Shown: positions 38,497 to 50,503, counted from the first letter of the stretch. The stretch: 64,000 nt of DNA from Stropharia rugosoannulata (GCA_028532985.1 JANCIK010000002.1:868001-932000), one strand, 5' to 3'. Program-made: numbers and translations. The notes: a model not told the origin generated them from the sequence alone.

Positions 38497-38636
38497 CTTT
38501 CATACGTGTCTTTTTATGTCCAATGTGTGAGTCTGCGCTCCCCTGTTCCTTCCTTGACAGAGCCCTATACGGGCCGGCCTTCCGGAGCGTGACTTTGTGA
38601 GTCGCGCCCGCCGTGAGAATCCGTTTGCTCGACTTG
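38497..38636. repeat. direct repeat copy A after the HET relic
   Basis: Similar to 41108-41285 in the same orientation. The 28 bases at 38571-38598 match 41218-41245 exactly, and similarity extends on both sides with indels (for example the ccgtgagaatccg block). Copy A follows the HET relic as copy B follows the intact HET gene, so the duplicated unit probably included this sequence. Confidence 0.7.
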
Positions 38637-38779
38637 GGAAGTTGATTGAAAGTACCTCCGTCACTGGAACTTAATGATGTATAGCACAGCAAGTCTAGGT
38701 AAGCATTGTAAATCACAACTGTTTCTTGCATTATCACAGCGATTACTCTCCCTGAATAGAATCCCCAAAATCGAGTCAC

Positions 38780-41033
38780 ATGGACTCAGCAGGTAAGATG
38801 GCAGTGCATAGCCTGGAAGATCGCGATTCACTGAAGCTGATAACAACTAGCGGATGCTAACCCACATGGGTCAGCTCTGTTGGCGAGTCTCATTGGATTC
38901 ATCAGACCTTCGACTCCAAGTGAGTATATCAGTTGTTGTGTTCTGCACGTTTTATATGGAGTGCTGACATATATTTTTTACATTCAGACGTAAACGTTAT
39001 CCACCTGTGTAAATCTGCGCAAGGCCAAGAGCTCTTAAAGACGTTGGGTGATTTTGTAAATCTAGTGCTTAATTCGGGAGGAAATGGTACAAGTAACGAG
39101 CAAGAAGGCAGGTCCTTTATGTCTTCGTACATCTTACACGCCGGCTTATCTCCTGTATTAGGCGGTTCTGGGATGAGTACAGACGAACAACTCAGTGAAG
39201 GTCATGGCAAGTACATTTGCCATTTGATAATGTCCGCTTCTAAAATGCATATCTTTAGATAATGAGATACTTCCAAAAGAAACAACATCCGATGTGGATG
39301 AATTTCTGCGTCTGTCCAGTATGGTAGACGTGTACCCGCAGTCAAATGGTGTGTTTGTCGACTTCCGTATTTCTAAAACTGAATTACATGTGAACTTTTC
39401 AGCACTTCCTAGCGAGATAGTTGAAGCAGTAACCAAGTTTATATTTAAACATATGCCTATCTGCCTGATAAGTTTCGACTCAAATGGGAAGCAATGCACT
39501 TTGGTTGAGCGTAGCGAACTGGCTAGTATCATTCTTATGCGCATCCAGGCCGCCTATCCAGGCAGGCAGTTGTTCACTGGGAAATTATCACGCCGCGCAG
39601 ACTGGCTTGCTGACACATACTGCCAGTACGCCATCCTATCGCACACCTGGCTGCGAGGCATGCCAGGGGACATTCTGTTTAACAACTGGGACCAGCGCAC
39701 GTTGCCGCAGAACACCCGCGGCAATAGCAAGATTGTCAACTTCTGCGAGGTCGCCGCTCGTAGTCACGGTATGCTACTAGGTTGGATGGACACCGTTTGT
39801 ATAAACAAGGAGAGCAGCACTGAGTTGGACGAATCGATTCGCTCAATGTATAAGTGGTACAGAGGGGCGCGTGTCTGTATTGCATACCTCGCGGACACAG
39901 TCGAATTCACGCAGATACCAGAAGATATGTGGTTCACGCGTGGCTGGACGCTCCAGGAGCTCCTGGCAAATCCAAACATTCATTTCTACAACCATGACTG
40001 GAAGGCGCTCCTCCCCGGTGACTTTAAGGCCCCCCTAGACGATCCCGAGTGTGGGCCAGAATTTCCTGAAATTCAGGGGAAGACAGTGTTCTTGCCGGCA
40101 GAAGTGCAGTACCAAATATTCAAAGCAACATCAATTACACCTAACGAGCTCGTCAATTTCTACTACCGTGGTAATGGCATTCCAATCTGCAGAATTATGG
40201 AATTGGCGGCAAAGCGCAAAGTGACCCGTTTAGAAGACCATGTCTACTCACTAATGGGTCTACTCCGAGTTAGCATCTCTATTGCGTACGGTGAAGGCTC
40301 CTGGAATGCATTACAACGAATGATTCAGCAGATAATGATCTCGCGGAGGGACTTTCTGGATCTCTTCAATCACACTAACGACCGCTCCATCTTGCCGGAA
40401 ACAATTATTGACTATGTCGGTTATAGCAGGATGGTCCGACCGACTATTTCCCAACAGGACCCATTATTACTGTCCCATTTGGGAGTCCATGCCACATTCC
40501 TTGCAATTCCGCTATTTAAAGAAGACATATACAAGCATAAATTCCCACTCAATATATCTATGACGTACACATCCTGGGCACTTGATTATTCTGGGCCAGA
40601 GTATCGCTATAGTGCTCTGGACGATAGCAAAGGAACAGCTGAGTGGGTCTCGAACCTTGATGTCCGCCTTATTCCACAAACCATTAGCATGGTGTCTGAC
40701 CCTGCCCCTCCTTTTGTTTTTCTTGCAATATTTTGGTCAGAAATTGATGAAGAGCATGACAGCATGCGGATCTCAGTTGGAAACAGTCTCGGTGTACCTG
40801 TGCTACCTGACTTGTTAAATCCCAGTAATGCTACCGTCACAACACGGTTTACAGACATAAAACCATTTAATCAATCTTTGCATGGGAGTGGAATATACTG
40901 GCAGCGTTTAGGCCCACTCCGCATAAATCTTCCATACAAGGGACCCAATGTGTCAAGTGATGGCGTACTTACACTGACTGGAGCAGAGGCAAAGAAGCTG
41001 GGCTTTAAAGTTATTTCGGCATATTTTCCTTGA
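38780..41033 (+). CDS. HET-domain (heterokaryon-incompatibility) protein, intact copy
   Basis: Five exons (38780-38792, 38851-38919, 38988-39206, 39259-39348, 39403-41033) total 2022 nt and give 673 residues. The HET domain begins near residue 205 with YAILSHTWLRG, followed by GWMDTVCINKESSTELDESI, MYKWYRGARVC and WFTRGWTLQELLA. An N-terminal ~130-residue part (SALLASLIGFIRPSTP, SAQGQELLKTL) is shared with the downstream copy, which supports the exon model. Exon 3 is 219 nt in both. The intron after exon 3 has a GC donor (ATG|GCAAGT). Intron 39349-39402 is 54 nt with no stop, so retaining it keeps the frame. HET domains trigger cell death or growth arrest on non-self fusion or xenorecognition. 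The partner is unknown. Confidence 0.85.
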
Positions 41034-41107
41034 TGGGCGGGGTTTTCTTGGATCATAGTAGTATAACACAGTATGTACATATATTTGTGAATTGAACCCC
41101 CTAATGT

Positions 41108-41285
41108 GTTTAGCCGTTATATCCGCCTTTTTTGTGTCCAATGCGTGCGTCTGCGCGTCCCTCTGTTCCTTCCTCTGCGTCTGGTTGGTCCTTGGCGCAC
41201 TTGAAAGCGCCCCGTGCGGGCCGGCCTTCCGGAGCGTGACTTTGTTGACCCGCCTTGGTCGCGCCGGCCGTGAGAATCCGCTTGT
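41108..41285. repeat. direct repeat copy B after the intact HET gene
   Basis: Partner of 38497-38636, sharing an exact 28-base core (41218-41245). Copy B is longer by insertions around 41178-41210 and 41246-41262. It could be coding on the minus strand in both copies, but no product is recognisable. Confidence 0.7.
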
Positions 41286-43284
41286 CACTTACCATGATGG
41301 CTCTGCGCGTCCTGACCACCTTGCAGTCCCGCCAGCTCCAGCCCTACCGCCTTCTCTGGTCCCCCATCTTTGCGCCTACCTGCGCCGTGGCAGCTCTTGC
41401 GCGGAATTGTCAACACACTCCGTTTTTTGTTGTGTTGAGTTTTTGCTTACCCTTTGCAGGTTAATGTTGTTTGTTTCCTCATTCTGCTTTGACTCTGTCT
41501 TTTCTGCTTCCTTCCTGACTTCCTCCGTCCCTTCCTGATTGCTGGGACACCGTGTACACCCTTCCCCCGTCTCCGTTCACCACTCAAATATCTGCCCTTT
41601 CGTGTTGGTATCCTCTTCCCTGTTTCTCTTTTCGCGCTTCCCGCCACCTCTTGTGCCACCCGCTCTCCCGCTTTGGCCTACTAAGACATGTACGCGTCCA
41701 CATCCGTTCCCCTTATGTTGTCACAACCGCAAAATGGTGCTCTCCCGGACATCCCTTCTTCTTACTACTGGCCTTTCGACGCGTACACTTATGATGCAAT
41801 TCGTCTACCGCTCCTAGTGCAACGTGTCGGATCAAATACATCTTTTGCAGTCGTCCTTCTACTATATGCATTAGAGCCGGCACACAATACACACACACTC
41901 AAATGCTCCCTGCACTCCTGACACTGGCAGCATCAATCTTCTCCCATATAATTGCATAATGTAGCTCAGCACGCAACATATGACCTGAGGCCCAACTTCC
42001 ATGTTCAACATTAATAAGACTTAAGATCATTAACACTACGCTATATAAGCCAAACATCCTTTCTATTCTATTTCATCGACTCCGACTTACTCTCCTCACA
42101 TGCCATCCCAAAGTAAGTACCTCTTCACACCTGCACCTACATGTGTCATTGTAGCGAGCCGCGAGCTCCTTCAGCTCCGCCATCAGTGTCTGTGAAGAAA
42201 TACAGTCACCCGCTAATACGCATCCAGTTGTGTCAATGCCACGGTGCTTATTGCTTCCCATTCACGATCAAAAACAACGCGTAATGCGCTCTGCCCAGCC
42301 CATCTTATCCGCCACGGCGCAGTGTGTACACAGCCTACTTGGCTCTGAATCGCCATATGCGACAATTCGCATCTTTCAAAGACGTAATTGGTGAACGTAT
42401 GCATAAAGTGTCATCTCGGATCTGCATGTACGGGCAGGGCGGGCAAAGAGTGCACGCGTTGTGGAGGAAACTACGCCGACGACACGTTTCAGGGATAATC
42501 AGATGGGATGGAGGGAGCTCCCAGATCACAGTTGGACGGTACGAACGAAGGCGGTCAAGCAGTTGAATTGGACCCTACGGCATGCGGGCGCCTGTCATGG
42601 ATGGATGGTGGACAGGGAAGAATGGATGGGTACGTACAATAACAACCTTATCTCAGTATATATGCTAACAGTAAACAGACTTTTGGGTCAAACAAAAGGT
42701 CTGCTCTTATGAGCAAAGAGTCATTATGTACGCATAACGGACACGGAATCACCTTTATGGAATGCCTGCGACACTGATCTTATTCTTACCATGCAAGGCA
42801 TCTGGGTACAATTTGTTATCTTGCGTACTTACACGGCCATCTGGCCATGCGCATCATTCTTACTAGCAAGATTAATCACCTTTCATCACGCATGCGAAGG
42901 ACCAGGAACTTAATAACGAGCCCAGGTAACGGCTTCGATGTTAATAAGTGCCGCAGAAAAACTTGCAGCGGAATTGAAATAACTGGGATGCGGAGCTTGA
43001 AATATACGACTTGAGGTGTTTCATATTACGAAGTATGAGTGCATTTAACTTCATATAACACGCATAAAGTTGAGCAAGCGGCCCAAAGTGCAAATTTGGT
43101 CCAGAATTGAAGCATGTCATTGGATTCCTTTCATCGCCTTGCAGTATCTCATGATTGACAAATTCTATAAATAGAACCGTGGGACGACGAAATGTATATA
43201 AGTAAGGGAGCCAAGCTACAATCATAAGTACCACAAAATTTCCCCCATATATACTCAAAGACGTCGAACCCGCTGTGTAGTTCA
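41286..43284. other. region between HET copies without a supported gene
   Basis: Pyrimidine-rich around 41460-41700. Short open frames such as 41688-41921 and 42324-42566 show no recognisable domain and no coherent splice chain. They may be remnants. Confidence 0.45.
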
Positions 43285-44956
43285 ATGAATTCTACAAGCT
43301 CCCTCCCACCAGGTCAAGGTTAGTACATGGCACTGTGTATGACGAGATATACCTTGGTTGAGAGCAACAATTAGACATAAATTCGCGAGAGTCAGCTCTG
43401 TTGGCGAGTCTCATTGGATTTGTCAGACCTACGACTCCAAGTGCGTATATGATTTGGGTGCCGTATCCTACATAGTTTATTTCGGGGCTGATATAAAGCT
43501 TGTATGCAGGCACGGAGATTGCCCGCTTGTGCACGTCCATGCAAGGTCAAGACCTGCTGAAGATGCTGAGCAATTTTGTAGCCCTAGTGATAAGTTCTGG
43601 AGGAGGAGTTTCAAATGACAAACAAGAAGGCAGATGCATTGGGTTTTCTACATCTGACACGCCCTTTTATCCTATACTCTCGAACATTACTCCATCGAAT
43701 TTAGAAGAACAATGCCGGGAAGACCAGCGTAAGCTTTCTATTGTTATACCATAAACATCGGTCACCAGTGACCTTACTTCTAACATGAATATATTCAGCT
43801 AATGAGAATGAGATGCTACTGGCAACTGAATCAATCACAGACGTGGACGAATTTCTGCTTCTATCCAACCTGGTTGATATATACCCACCGCGTCCATATA
43901 GTGCGTTGTTAAACTTCGTTGTTCATATTCTAATTAAGGCTTGTGACTTCAGAGTTTCCCAGGACATTATTGGATGCAGTTAACGATTATGTATTCAACA
44001 ATATGCCAATCCGCATGATAAGCTTCGACCCAAATGGGACGAGTTGCGCTTTGGTCGAGCGGAGCGAACTGGCGAGCATTGTCCTCGCGCGCATCCGCAT
44101 TGCGTATCCAGACGATCAGGAGATCAGAAGGGAAGCAAACTCAGAGCTCAATGTATACCTGATTGTCCGGGACTTTTGCAAGTACGCCATCCTCTCGCAC
44201 ACGTGGCTGCGTGGTATGCCCGGGGACGTCCTCTTCCACGACTGGGCAAACCGGGGGCTCCCGCAAAACACGCGTGGAAATGATAAGATCGCCAATTTCT
44301 GCGCAGTCGCAGCACACGAGCACGGTGTGCTATTTGGCTGGATGGATACTGTCTGTATAAACAAGGAGAGTAGCTCGGAGCTAGATGAGTCCATCAGGTC
44401 CATGTATGCATGGTACCAAGAAGCGCACGTCTGTGTTGTGTACCTCGCCGACATGCTGGAGTTTACAGAGATGCCAAAGGACACTTGGTTCACACGAGGG
44501 TGGACACTACAGGAACTGCTGGCGAACAAAATCATTTATTTCTATAACCGTGACTGGGCGCAGGTTATCCCGGGTGACTTCACAGCACACCTAGATAATC
44601 CTGAGTTTTCATCAGGAGAGGATATCTTGTCAATCCCACCGGAGATGAAGTATCAAATATTCATTGCAACTTCTATTACACCACAAGAGCTTAGCGAGTT
44701 CTACCACGGGTCGTGCTACGGTGTCCCAATCTGCAGAATCATGGAGTTGGCAGCAAGGCGCAAGGTGACCCGTGCGGAAGACCACATATACTCCCTGATG
44801 GGTCTGCTTAAAGTCAGCATTCCTACTGCGTATGGTGAAGGGCCGCAGAACGCATTGAAACAGATGGTTCGTGAAATTATGCTCTCCCAGGGGAATTTTC
44901 TGGATCTCTTCAACCACACCAGCAAGTATTCAATCTTGCCTGAAACAATTTGTTAG
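43285..44956 (+). CDS. HET-domain protein, copy shortened just after the HET region
   Basis: Five exons (43285-43318, 43375-43440, 43510-43728, 43799-43900, 43953-44956) total 1425 nt and give 474 residues. It is collinear with the intact copy: SALLASLIGFVRPTTP at the N-terminus, SMQGQDLLKML in exon 3, and the HET domain from about residue 218 (YAILSHTWLRG, GWMDTVCINKESSSELDESI, WFTRGWTLQELLA). Similarity runs to FNHTSKYSILPETI and then stops at TAG, while the intact copy continues about 200 residues. The sequence after 44956 does not resemble the lost part, so a rearrangement replaced the 3' end. The HET domain itself is complete, so a short active protein is possible. Confidence 0.75.
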
Positions 44957-45378
44957 AAACAGCTCGTCACTGTTGCTGAGATAGGGGCCTGGAAAGGGGG
45001 TGTACGGCACACTGCTGGTGTTGCAGGTGCAAGGGGTCGTCCAAACAGATCGACTAACTGGCCATCCTGGTGTGGGAATGGACACAAAGCGCCTGGGCTC
45101 GGGCGTGCGAGGGAAGAATGTGTGTATTCTGGTTGAGGTCTAATTTAGGATACATCGTGATGGTAAGCTTTGTATGTACGTGTTAGCACCGGAAGTCCAT
45201 GAACACGTGATATTCAACACTCCCACCCGTGGAAATGGACCATGAAGAGAATGATAAAACAGGGAAAAGGAAAAGAAAGGGAGAGGATAACACATCAAGC
45301 AGACTAAAACAACACTAACTTGGACCAATGCTAGGGGCTGCCAAGCTCCCACCGAATCTGGTAAGTCCTGCAAGAAGG
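44957..45378. other. junction region between truncated HET gene and gag fragment
   Basis: No gene seen. It includes the point where similarity between the two HET copies ends and leads into the Copia-type gag remnant on the other strand. Confidence 0.5.
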
Positions 45379-46212
45379 CTAAATGGCAAGTAAAGGATGG
45401 CCCGATGATTGAGCATAATGCGCATAATGGTGAAACTCGTCATCGTCTGAGCTTGATTCTTGCTCCTGGGAATCATTGTAGGCACGTTGGACTGCCTGCT
45501 TACGAGCACCTTGAAGAACAAGATCCTTGATAGCTGTAGGCATGTCGCGAACACAAAGACAGGAGATGTGACCATCACGTCCACAACGATGGCAGCTGTT
45601 ACCGTTGTCCTTGTTGCACCATGTGAACTTGCCTTCCTGAAAACCGTCAGTTGCAGGTTCTTGACGCGGTTTGGAACCCTCGGCTCCAGATCCCCCACCA
45701 AATCTCCCACCGGATCGGGTAGCTAGTGCGACGTCGGTTGGTTCAGCTTTGACATACTCTGAAACGCTGCTAGCTGAGCCAAGAAGGATGGTTTTGATGG
45801 TGTCAAGGGTAGGTTCGTCCCTTTGAGAGAGAATGGAGGTGCGGACAGGGTGATAGGAGGAGTGGAGATGACGAAGGATGTGGTCACCAATTGCAGTGTC
45901 GGAGACAGTCTCGCCAAGGTTCTTGAGGGAGTCGAAGGCAGCGGTGACAGCATGGATGTAGAACTCCATGGGGCGGGTGATATCATGCTGAATGGCATCA
46001 ATGGCATCCCGGGCTGCAATGCGGCGGCCCATGGTAGATCGGGTAAAGTGCTTCTTGAGTGCAGACCAGGCCTCAGTAGCGGATTTGATCCCCTGGATGC
46101 GATACATCAGGAAAATGACTTTTGTCCCCAGGGGCTTTGTATCTCCCTGGCACTGCCTTAGAGATCCTAAGGCAGCCAGGGCATGCAAAGCAGCCAGGGC
46201 CCTTAGGTGCAC
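45379..46212 (-). pseudogene. Copia-type gag fragment (UBN2-like with CCHC zinc knuckle)
   Basis: The open frame encodes the central part of a Ty1/Copia gag: ATEAWSALKKHF, then RDAIDAIQHDITRPMEFYIH, DHILRHLHSSYHPVRTSIL, and a zinc knuckle CHRCGRDGHISCLC (C-x2-C-x4-H-x4-C). The usual gag N-terminus is absent; the first ATG in frame is at 46107 and upstream is Ala/Leu-rich low complexity. No protease, integrase or reverse transcriptase follows, so it is a remnant, or less likely a domesticated gag. Confidence 0.75.
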
Positions 46213-46687
46213 TCAGGGCAAGGTCCCTCCGCAAACAAGCAAGTACAACTTTCTCAGGGCAATCCAAAGCATGTCAAGGCAGTACAGGATGCACCAAATC
46301 AACCTTGTATTACTGATAAAGCATTCCAAAGGGAGGTATAAGCAAATCTTAGGGTACTTATGAAGCAAAAAAATGCTTCTATGATATGTCTAAGGTGACT
46401 GAAAAAAGTGTTAAGGAGCATATACACAAACTTACATCCTTTAAATATTGCCCCAGGAACATGCAGAAGTCTATTGTCACTGCCTTGGGAGAGAAATTAC
46501 TTGCTAGATATAAACCTTGGGTAAACTAAAATATGATTAATTCCACCCTAGGACAATTGAAATGTATATTTTAAGCTAGGTAGGTGCTTTAGAGAAAGGC
46601 TTCATGTATGCACTAATATTTCCCAGGCCCCAGGCTATGCAGTATCAGGAAATATCATTATTCAATTATAAATAGTATAGCAAGAAA
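46213..46687. other. intergenic, gag fragment to DUF6532-like gene
   Basis: AT-rich in its right half, with low-complexity aggcagccaggg-type repeats around 46140-46260. No gene supported. Confidence 0.5.
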
Positions 46688-48563
46688 TTAAAAAAGCGCC
46701 AGGCCATTGTCAACAAGTGTATCCAATTCAGCACCGTCAACACCACTGATGTCCTCCACATTCTCACCCATATCACTATCCAGAAGAGCACCAATGTTGC
46801 AAGATTTACTAATAGAGATATAATCAGTATATGAAGTAGAGAGAAAAATAACACTACGAACGCAATAGACTTGAAGAAGGATGCTTCATATGCATCAGTC
46901 CATTTTGGTGATTTCTTCACCAAACCTGCCCATGTTCGTTGATGATACCGGTAGCTGAAAGTAAAGAAAGGATTAAAAAAAGGGTTATAAATAATATACA
47001 GAAACTATACCGGGTACGTATTTGAAGCTCCTTGAAATGAGTTTGACATTCAATACCAGTCTTGTATTCGCCAATACTATGTTCAATCTGCTCTTGTATT
47101 AGTAAGATATACCAAAGAAGTGAAGAAAGCTTACTGCAGCGACGATAAGAAACACGGTGGATAAAGGAATTATACCCTCCTTTGCCATACGTGTAGCGGT
47201 TCCGATGTCGGCCCTAGCCTTCGCGTTATTGAACCAGATGGCCTGGATAAGCTCTTTAATGAGAGGGTTTCCAAAGGGTTTCACATTGTTGAAAGTTCTC
47301 TCATGTATAAAAAATAGGTCAGATAATATTGTAGTTAGAAGGTATGAAATACCTTGATGTTAAGATCACCGTAAATAAAGTGAGATGCCTCCAGGAGCCA
47401 CTCAACGTTCTTACTGATAGAATCGCCACTCAAATTGTAGTGGCCGACGACACGCTGTCGAGCTTTGGCGATGATGGTGTTGAAGAGGGCCCCTTTTCCA
47501 TATGCAACCTACAACAAGATTAGAATAGTGATTACATTCTAGAAAGAACATACATAGGTAAGGAGGTTTGACCTCATAACTTGATGAGAGAAGCTTGATA
47601 TGGTCTTCAGACCCTTCTGTGCGGCAGGCTGAGCGGAGAGGGCAACGTGATTGGGGGCCTCATTAATGATTTTCCAGATCCAGTCAGCCTTGCCGGGATC
47701 GGCGTCGAGAACCCAGTTGCCGAAGCAGACATGAGAGCGGATGAGATTCTTGCTGCTATCTGCTAAGATGGCAATATCAGCAGGGAAGTCGGTACGCTTG
47801 ACCTTGCCTACAACAGCAGTCTCCTGAGCAGAGGACAACATGTGCATAGGAGTCTTCTTAGGCAGCAAATCACTGAATTCAATCTAATGACAGCAACATT
47901 AGAAGATATAAACAATAAATAAAAGATATACGTTACTCCATTGTACTCCATCATGATAGCTGATGTTTCCTTGTCGTTGTCATCCTCTTCTTCCTGTTCA
48001 GACTCTGTATTATTTTCATGCTTATCATCTTGGATGTCGGAGGTGCCATCGTTGTCAGAGTGGATGATTTTCTGTGAAGATACGGAGTCCCCAAGCATGT
48101 CAGCTAGATTAGCCTCATCATCACTAAGTTCAATGGGCACGGAACTCTTGGTTGATGCTGGCTGGATGTTGTTATCGTCATTGCCGGCATTCTCATTGTC
48201 TGCCTGAAGCAAGGCAGCAGCACGCTGCTGAGTTGCTATAATAAGGACATATATGTAAGCTGATGTAGGAAATTAATGTTAGAGCTTACTAGGTTCGTCA
48301 TTAATGACAGTCTTCTTCGACTTGTTAAGCTGCTTCTGATATTCAAGAACCTTCTTCATCAAAGCAGGATCACATGGCGGCTCAGGTACATTCTTTTGGC
48401 GTTTTGAATTCTTGCCGTTGCCGTTGCCGTCAGCATCACTCTTCTTTCTCTTTGAAGAACCGGACTCCTTTGCCTTTGAGGAGCTAGATGTTTTGGAAGA
48501 GGAAGAAGAGGAAGAAGCAGCAGCTTGGTTACGGGTAGTAATGGCCATGTTATGAGGTGTCAT
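46688..48563 (-). CDS. DUF6532-like nuclear-type protein, intact
   Basis: Eight GT-AG exons (48290-48563, 47937-48235, 47581-47883, 47353-47508, 47135-47299, 47011-47087, 46871-46954, 46688-46808) total 1479 nt and give 492 residues. The N-terminus is basic and Ser/Lys-rich (MAITTRNQAAA, SSKRKKSD), like a nuclear-targeting or DNA-contacting tail. An acidic stretch follows, then a globular part: KNVEWLLEASHFIYGDLNI, PFGNPLIKELIQAIWFNNAK, IPLSTVFLIVAAIEHSIGEY, YRYHQRTWAGLVKKSPKWTD. This pattern matches my recollection of the Agaricomycete family DUF6532. The tail is acidic. It starts 83 bases after the stop of the dioxygenase gene on the same strand. Its function is unknown. Confidence 0.75.
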
Positions 48564-50140
48564 GGTATGAGATGTCGTGGCACTGACAGAGACAGAAAAT
48601 ATATATTAAAGTTAGACTATATTTAAGTAGATTATATAATACACTACTACATTCCAATATCAGGATCATTGCTATTCGACATATGAGTATGCATAAAATT
48701 ATTATGTTGCCATCCATTTCTATCCTTCACCCATGCAAGGCCCTGTTTATCAGAATGAAGGACAAGTGAAGCTCTATATCCTTTGAAGTGCATATTAAAG
48801 TGACTGATTCTTGCAGATGGAAAGATAACAACGTCACCAGTTTGTAAATTCAACACTAAACCTGGTTCAAATAAACAGAGATCTCCACCTGTACCATCAG
48901 ATATAGGAAGAACAAGACATATGTCTTGATCACCATGATCACGATGGATCCGAGTTGTAACATTGAGATTGACGACAAAACCGCCAAAGGGGTGTACAGG
49001 TGACATGTCACTGCATGGAAGAATGTCGACAAACTGGGCAAGTTCCGTGAACTTCTCAGGAAGCAATGTGTAAAGCTATAATAGCAGTTAGTGATGAGAA
49101 ATCTATGTGGTAATGCTCACTTACCTGAGCGCTTAGCCATTCAAAAACTGGCTTGAATATTTCTTGCATACTAAGGTACTGCTCAGAATGTTTCTTTAGT
49201 TCGTTACTCTGTCTGGGTATATTCTGACATGTATTTGTCTTTTTTCTACCGTCTTTGGTCAGAGTTGTCGGATCAGCCTCAGCTGGAGTGCCGTCACCCT
49301 ATGAGTATGTTAGTATGAGCAAAGATATACAAGTATTTCACGTACACGGTTGGAGAACCTGTTGTAGTAGCTGAAATGAATGGAGCTAAAGGTGTGATTA
49401 GCACCTTCAGCTTCAGAGTCTGTAGGCTTCAGAGAGGGGAATATGGTGCGAAGTTTCGAAAGAAGAGTTGATCGGAGATGCTCTGGCATATTTGGAATAA
49501 CCAAAGCCAGCAAGTCATCTGACTTATCATTGATACGTAGTATCTTTCTAGAGACATATCTATCATAAGTAAAAGTATATCAAAATTATATCACAACTCA
49601 CCCATTCAGAGACGCGCTGGATAACCGCACATATTTTGAATCACTACTTCTTCTTCCACTTGACAACTGGTCTTGAATCTACAAAACTATTAGAGTAATT
49701 GAGGTAGAACGAGAAATAAAAGCTTACTTTTTCTGTAAAGTCATGTATATCTGTGCACTCCACAGCTGTCTTTGCCTTTTTCCTTTGGACATCAGTGTAC
49801 TTGATCCTCCTTTCCTTACTATTATCACCATCTCTGAACCGTATTGTTTGGTTATGCTTCAGAGTTGAATTGAAGTTGGTAGATATGGTAACAAGATCTG
49901 GATGGCTTGGATGGCTAGGTAGTGGTTGGAAAGCAGGAGCAGGTGAAGAAGAAGAGGTGGGAGCAGGAGAAGAAAAACGGAAGCGAGAAGGAGAGGCTGA
50001 CCGTGATCTAGTCATAGAAGACCGTTGACTAGGTGAAGGAGTTGGGTACACAACTTCACGGAAAAACCTAGGGCGGTGAGGAGTTATGGGTAGTCCGTAT
50101 CCTGCAGAGGAAATAACAGTGTTTGTCAGATTGTTGAGAG

Positions 50141-50145
50141 GGTAA
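50141..50145. repeat. target-site duplication GGTAA, left
   Basis: GGTAA directly before the TGTTAC end of the 5' LTR; identical to 57502-57506 after the 3' LTR. Confidence 0.9.
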
Positions 50146-50268
50146 TGTTACGACTCAGACAATTAGTACGCTATCAAACCCTTTTCCTTATCTTATCTCC
50201 CCCCCTTTTAATTACATAACCCCATCTCGTCATGAACCTCTTCGTACTCCTTCACCCTTGACGCGCCC

Positions 50269-50472
50269 TGACTCACGCCGAGGCCCTTGACTCGCGTCAA
50301 GAGACTCTGACTCACGTCGGGATGCTACTTGGGCAGAGGACCATTGTCCTTTGACTCCCTATGACTCGCCGCGGACTCATAACCACTGTTATGAGTTACT
50401 TTATATCTCGGTAGCTACTATACGGAACGGTGGATGCTCGGAGCCTTCGGCTCTCGCTAGGTACCTGACTCA
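50269..50472 (+). promoter_or_regulatory. cluster of TGACTCA (Gcn4/bZIP-type) motifs in the LTR
   Basis: Perfect TGACTCA occurs at 50269-50275, 50308-50314 and 50466-50472, with additional TGACTC cores at 50288, 50352 and 50362. The same set is in the 3' LTR. TGACTCA is the known binding site of Gcn4/CpcA-type bZIP factors, which respond to amino-acid starvation. The motifs lie upstream of the LTR TATA box. Binding here is inferred. Confidence 0.5.
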
Positions 50473-50503
50473 CGTAGACTACAATTATGACTTAGACGCG
50501 TAG

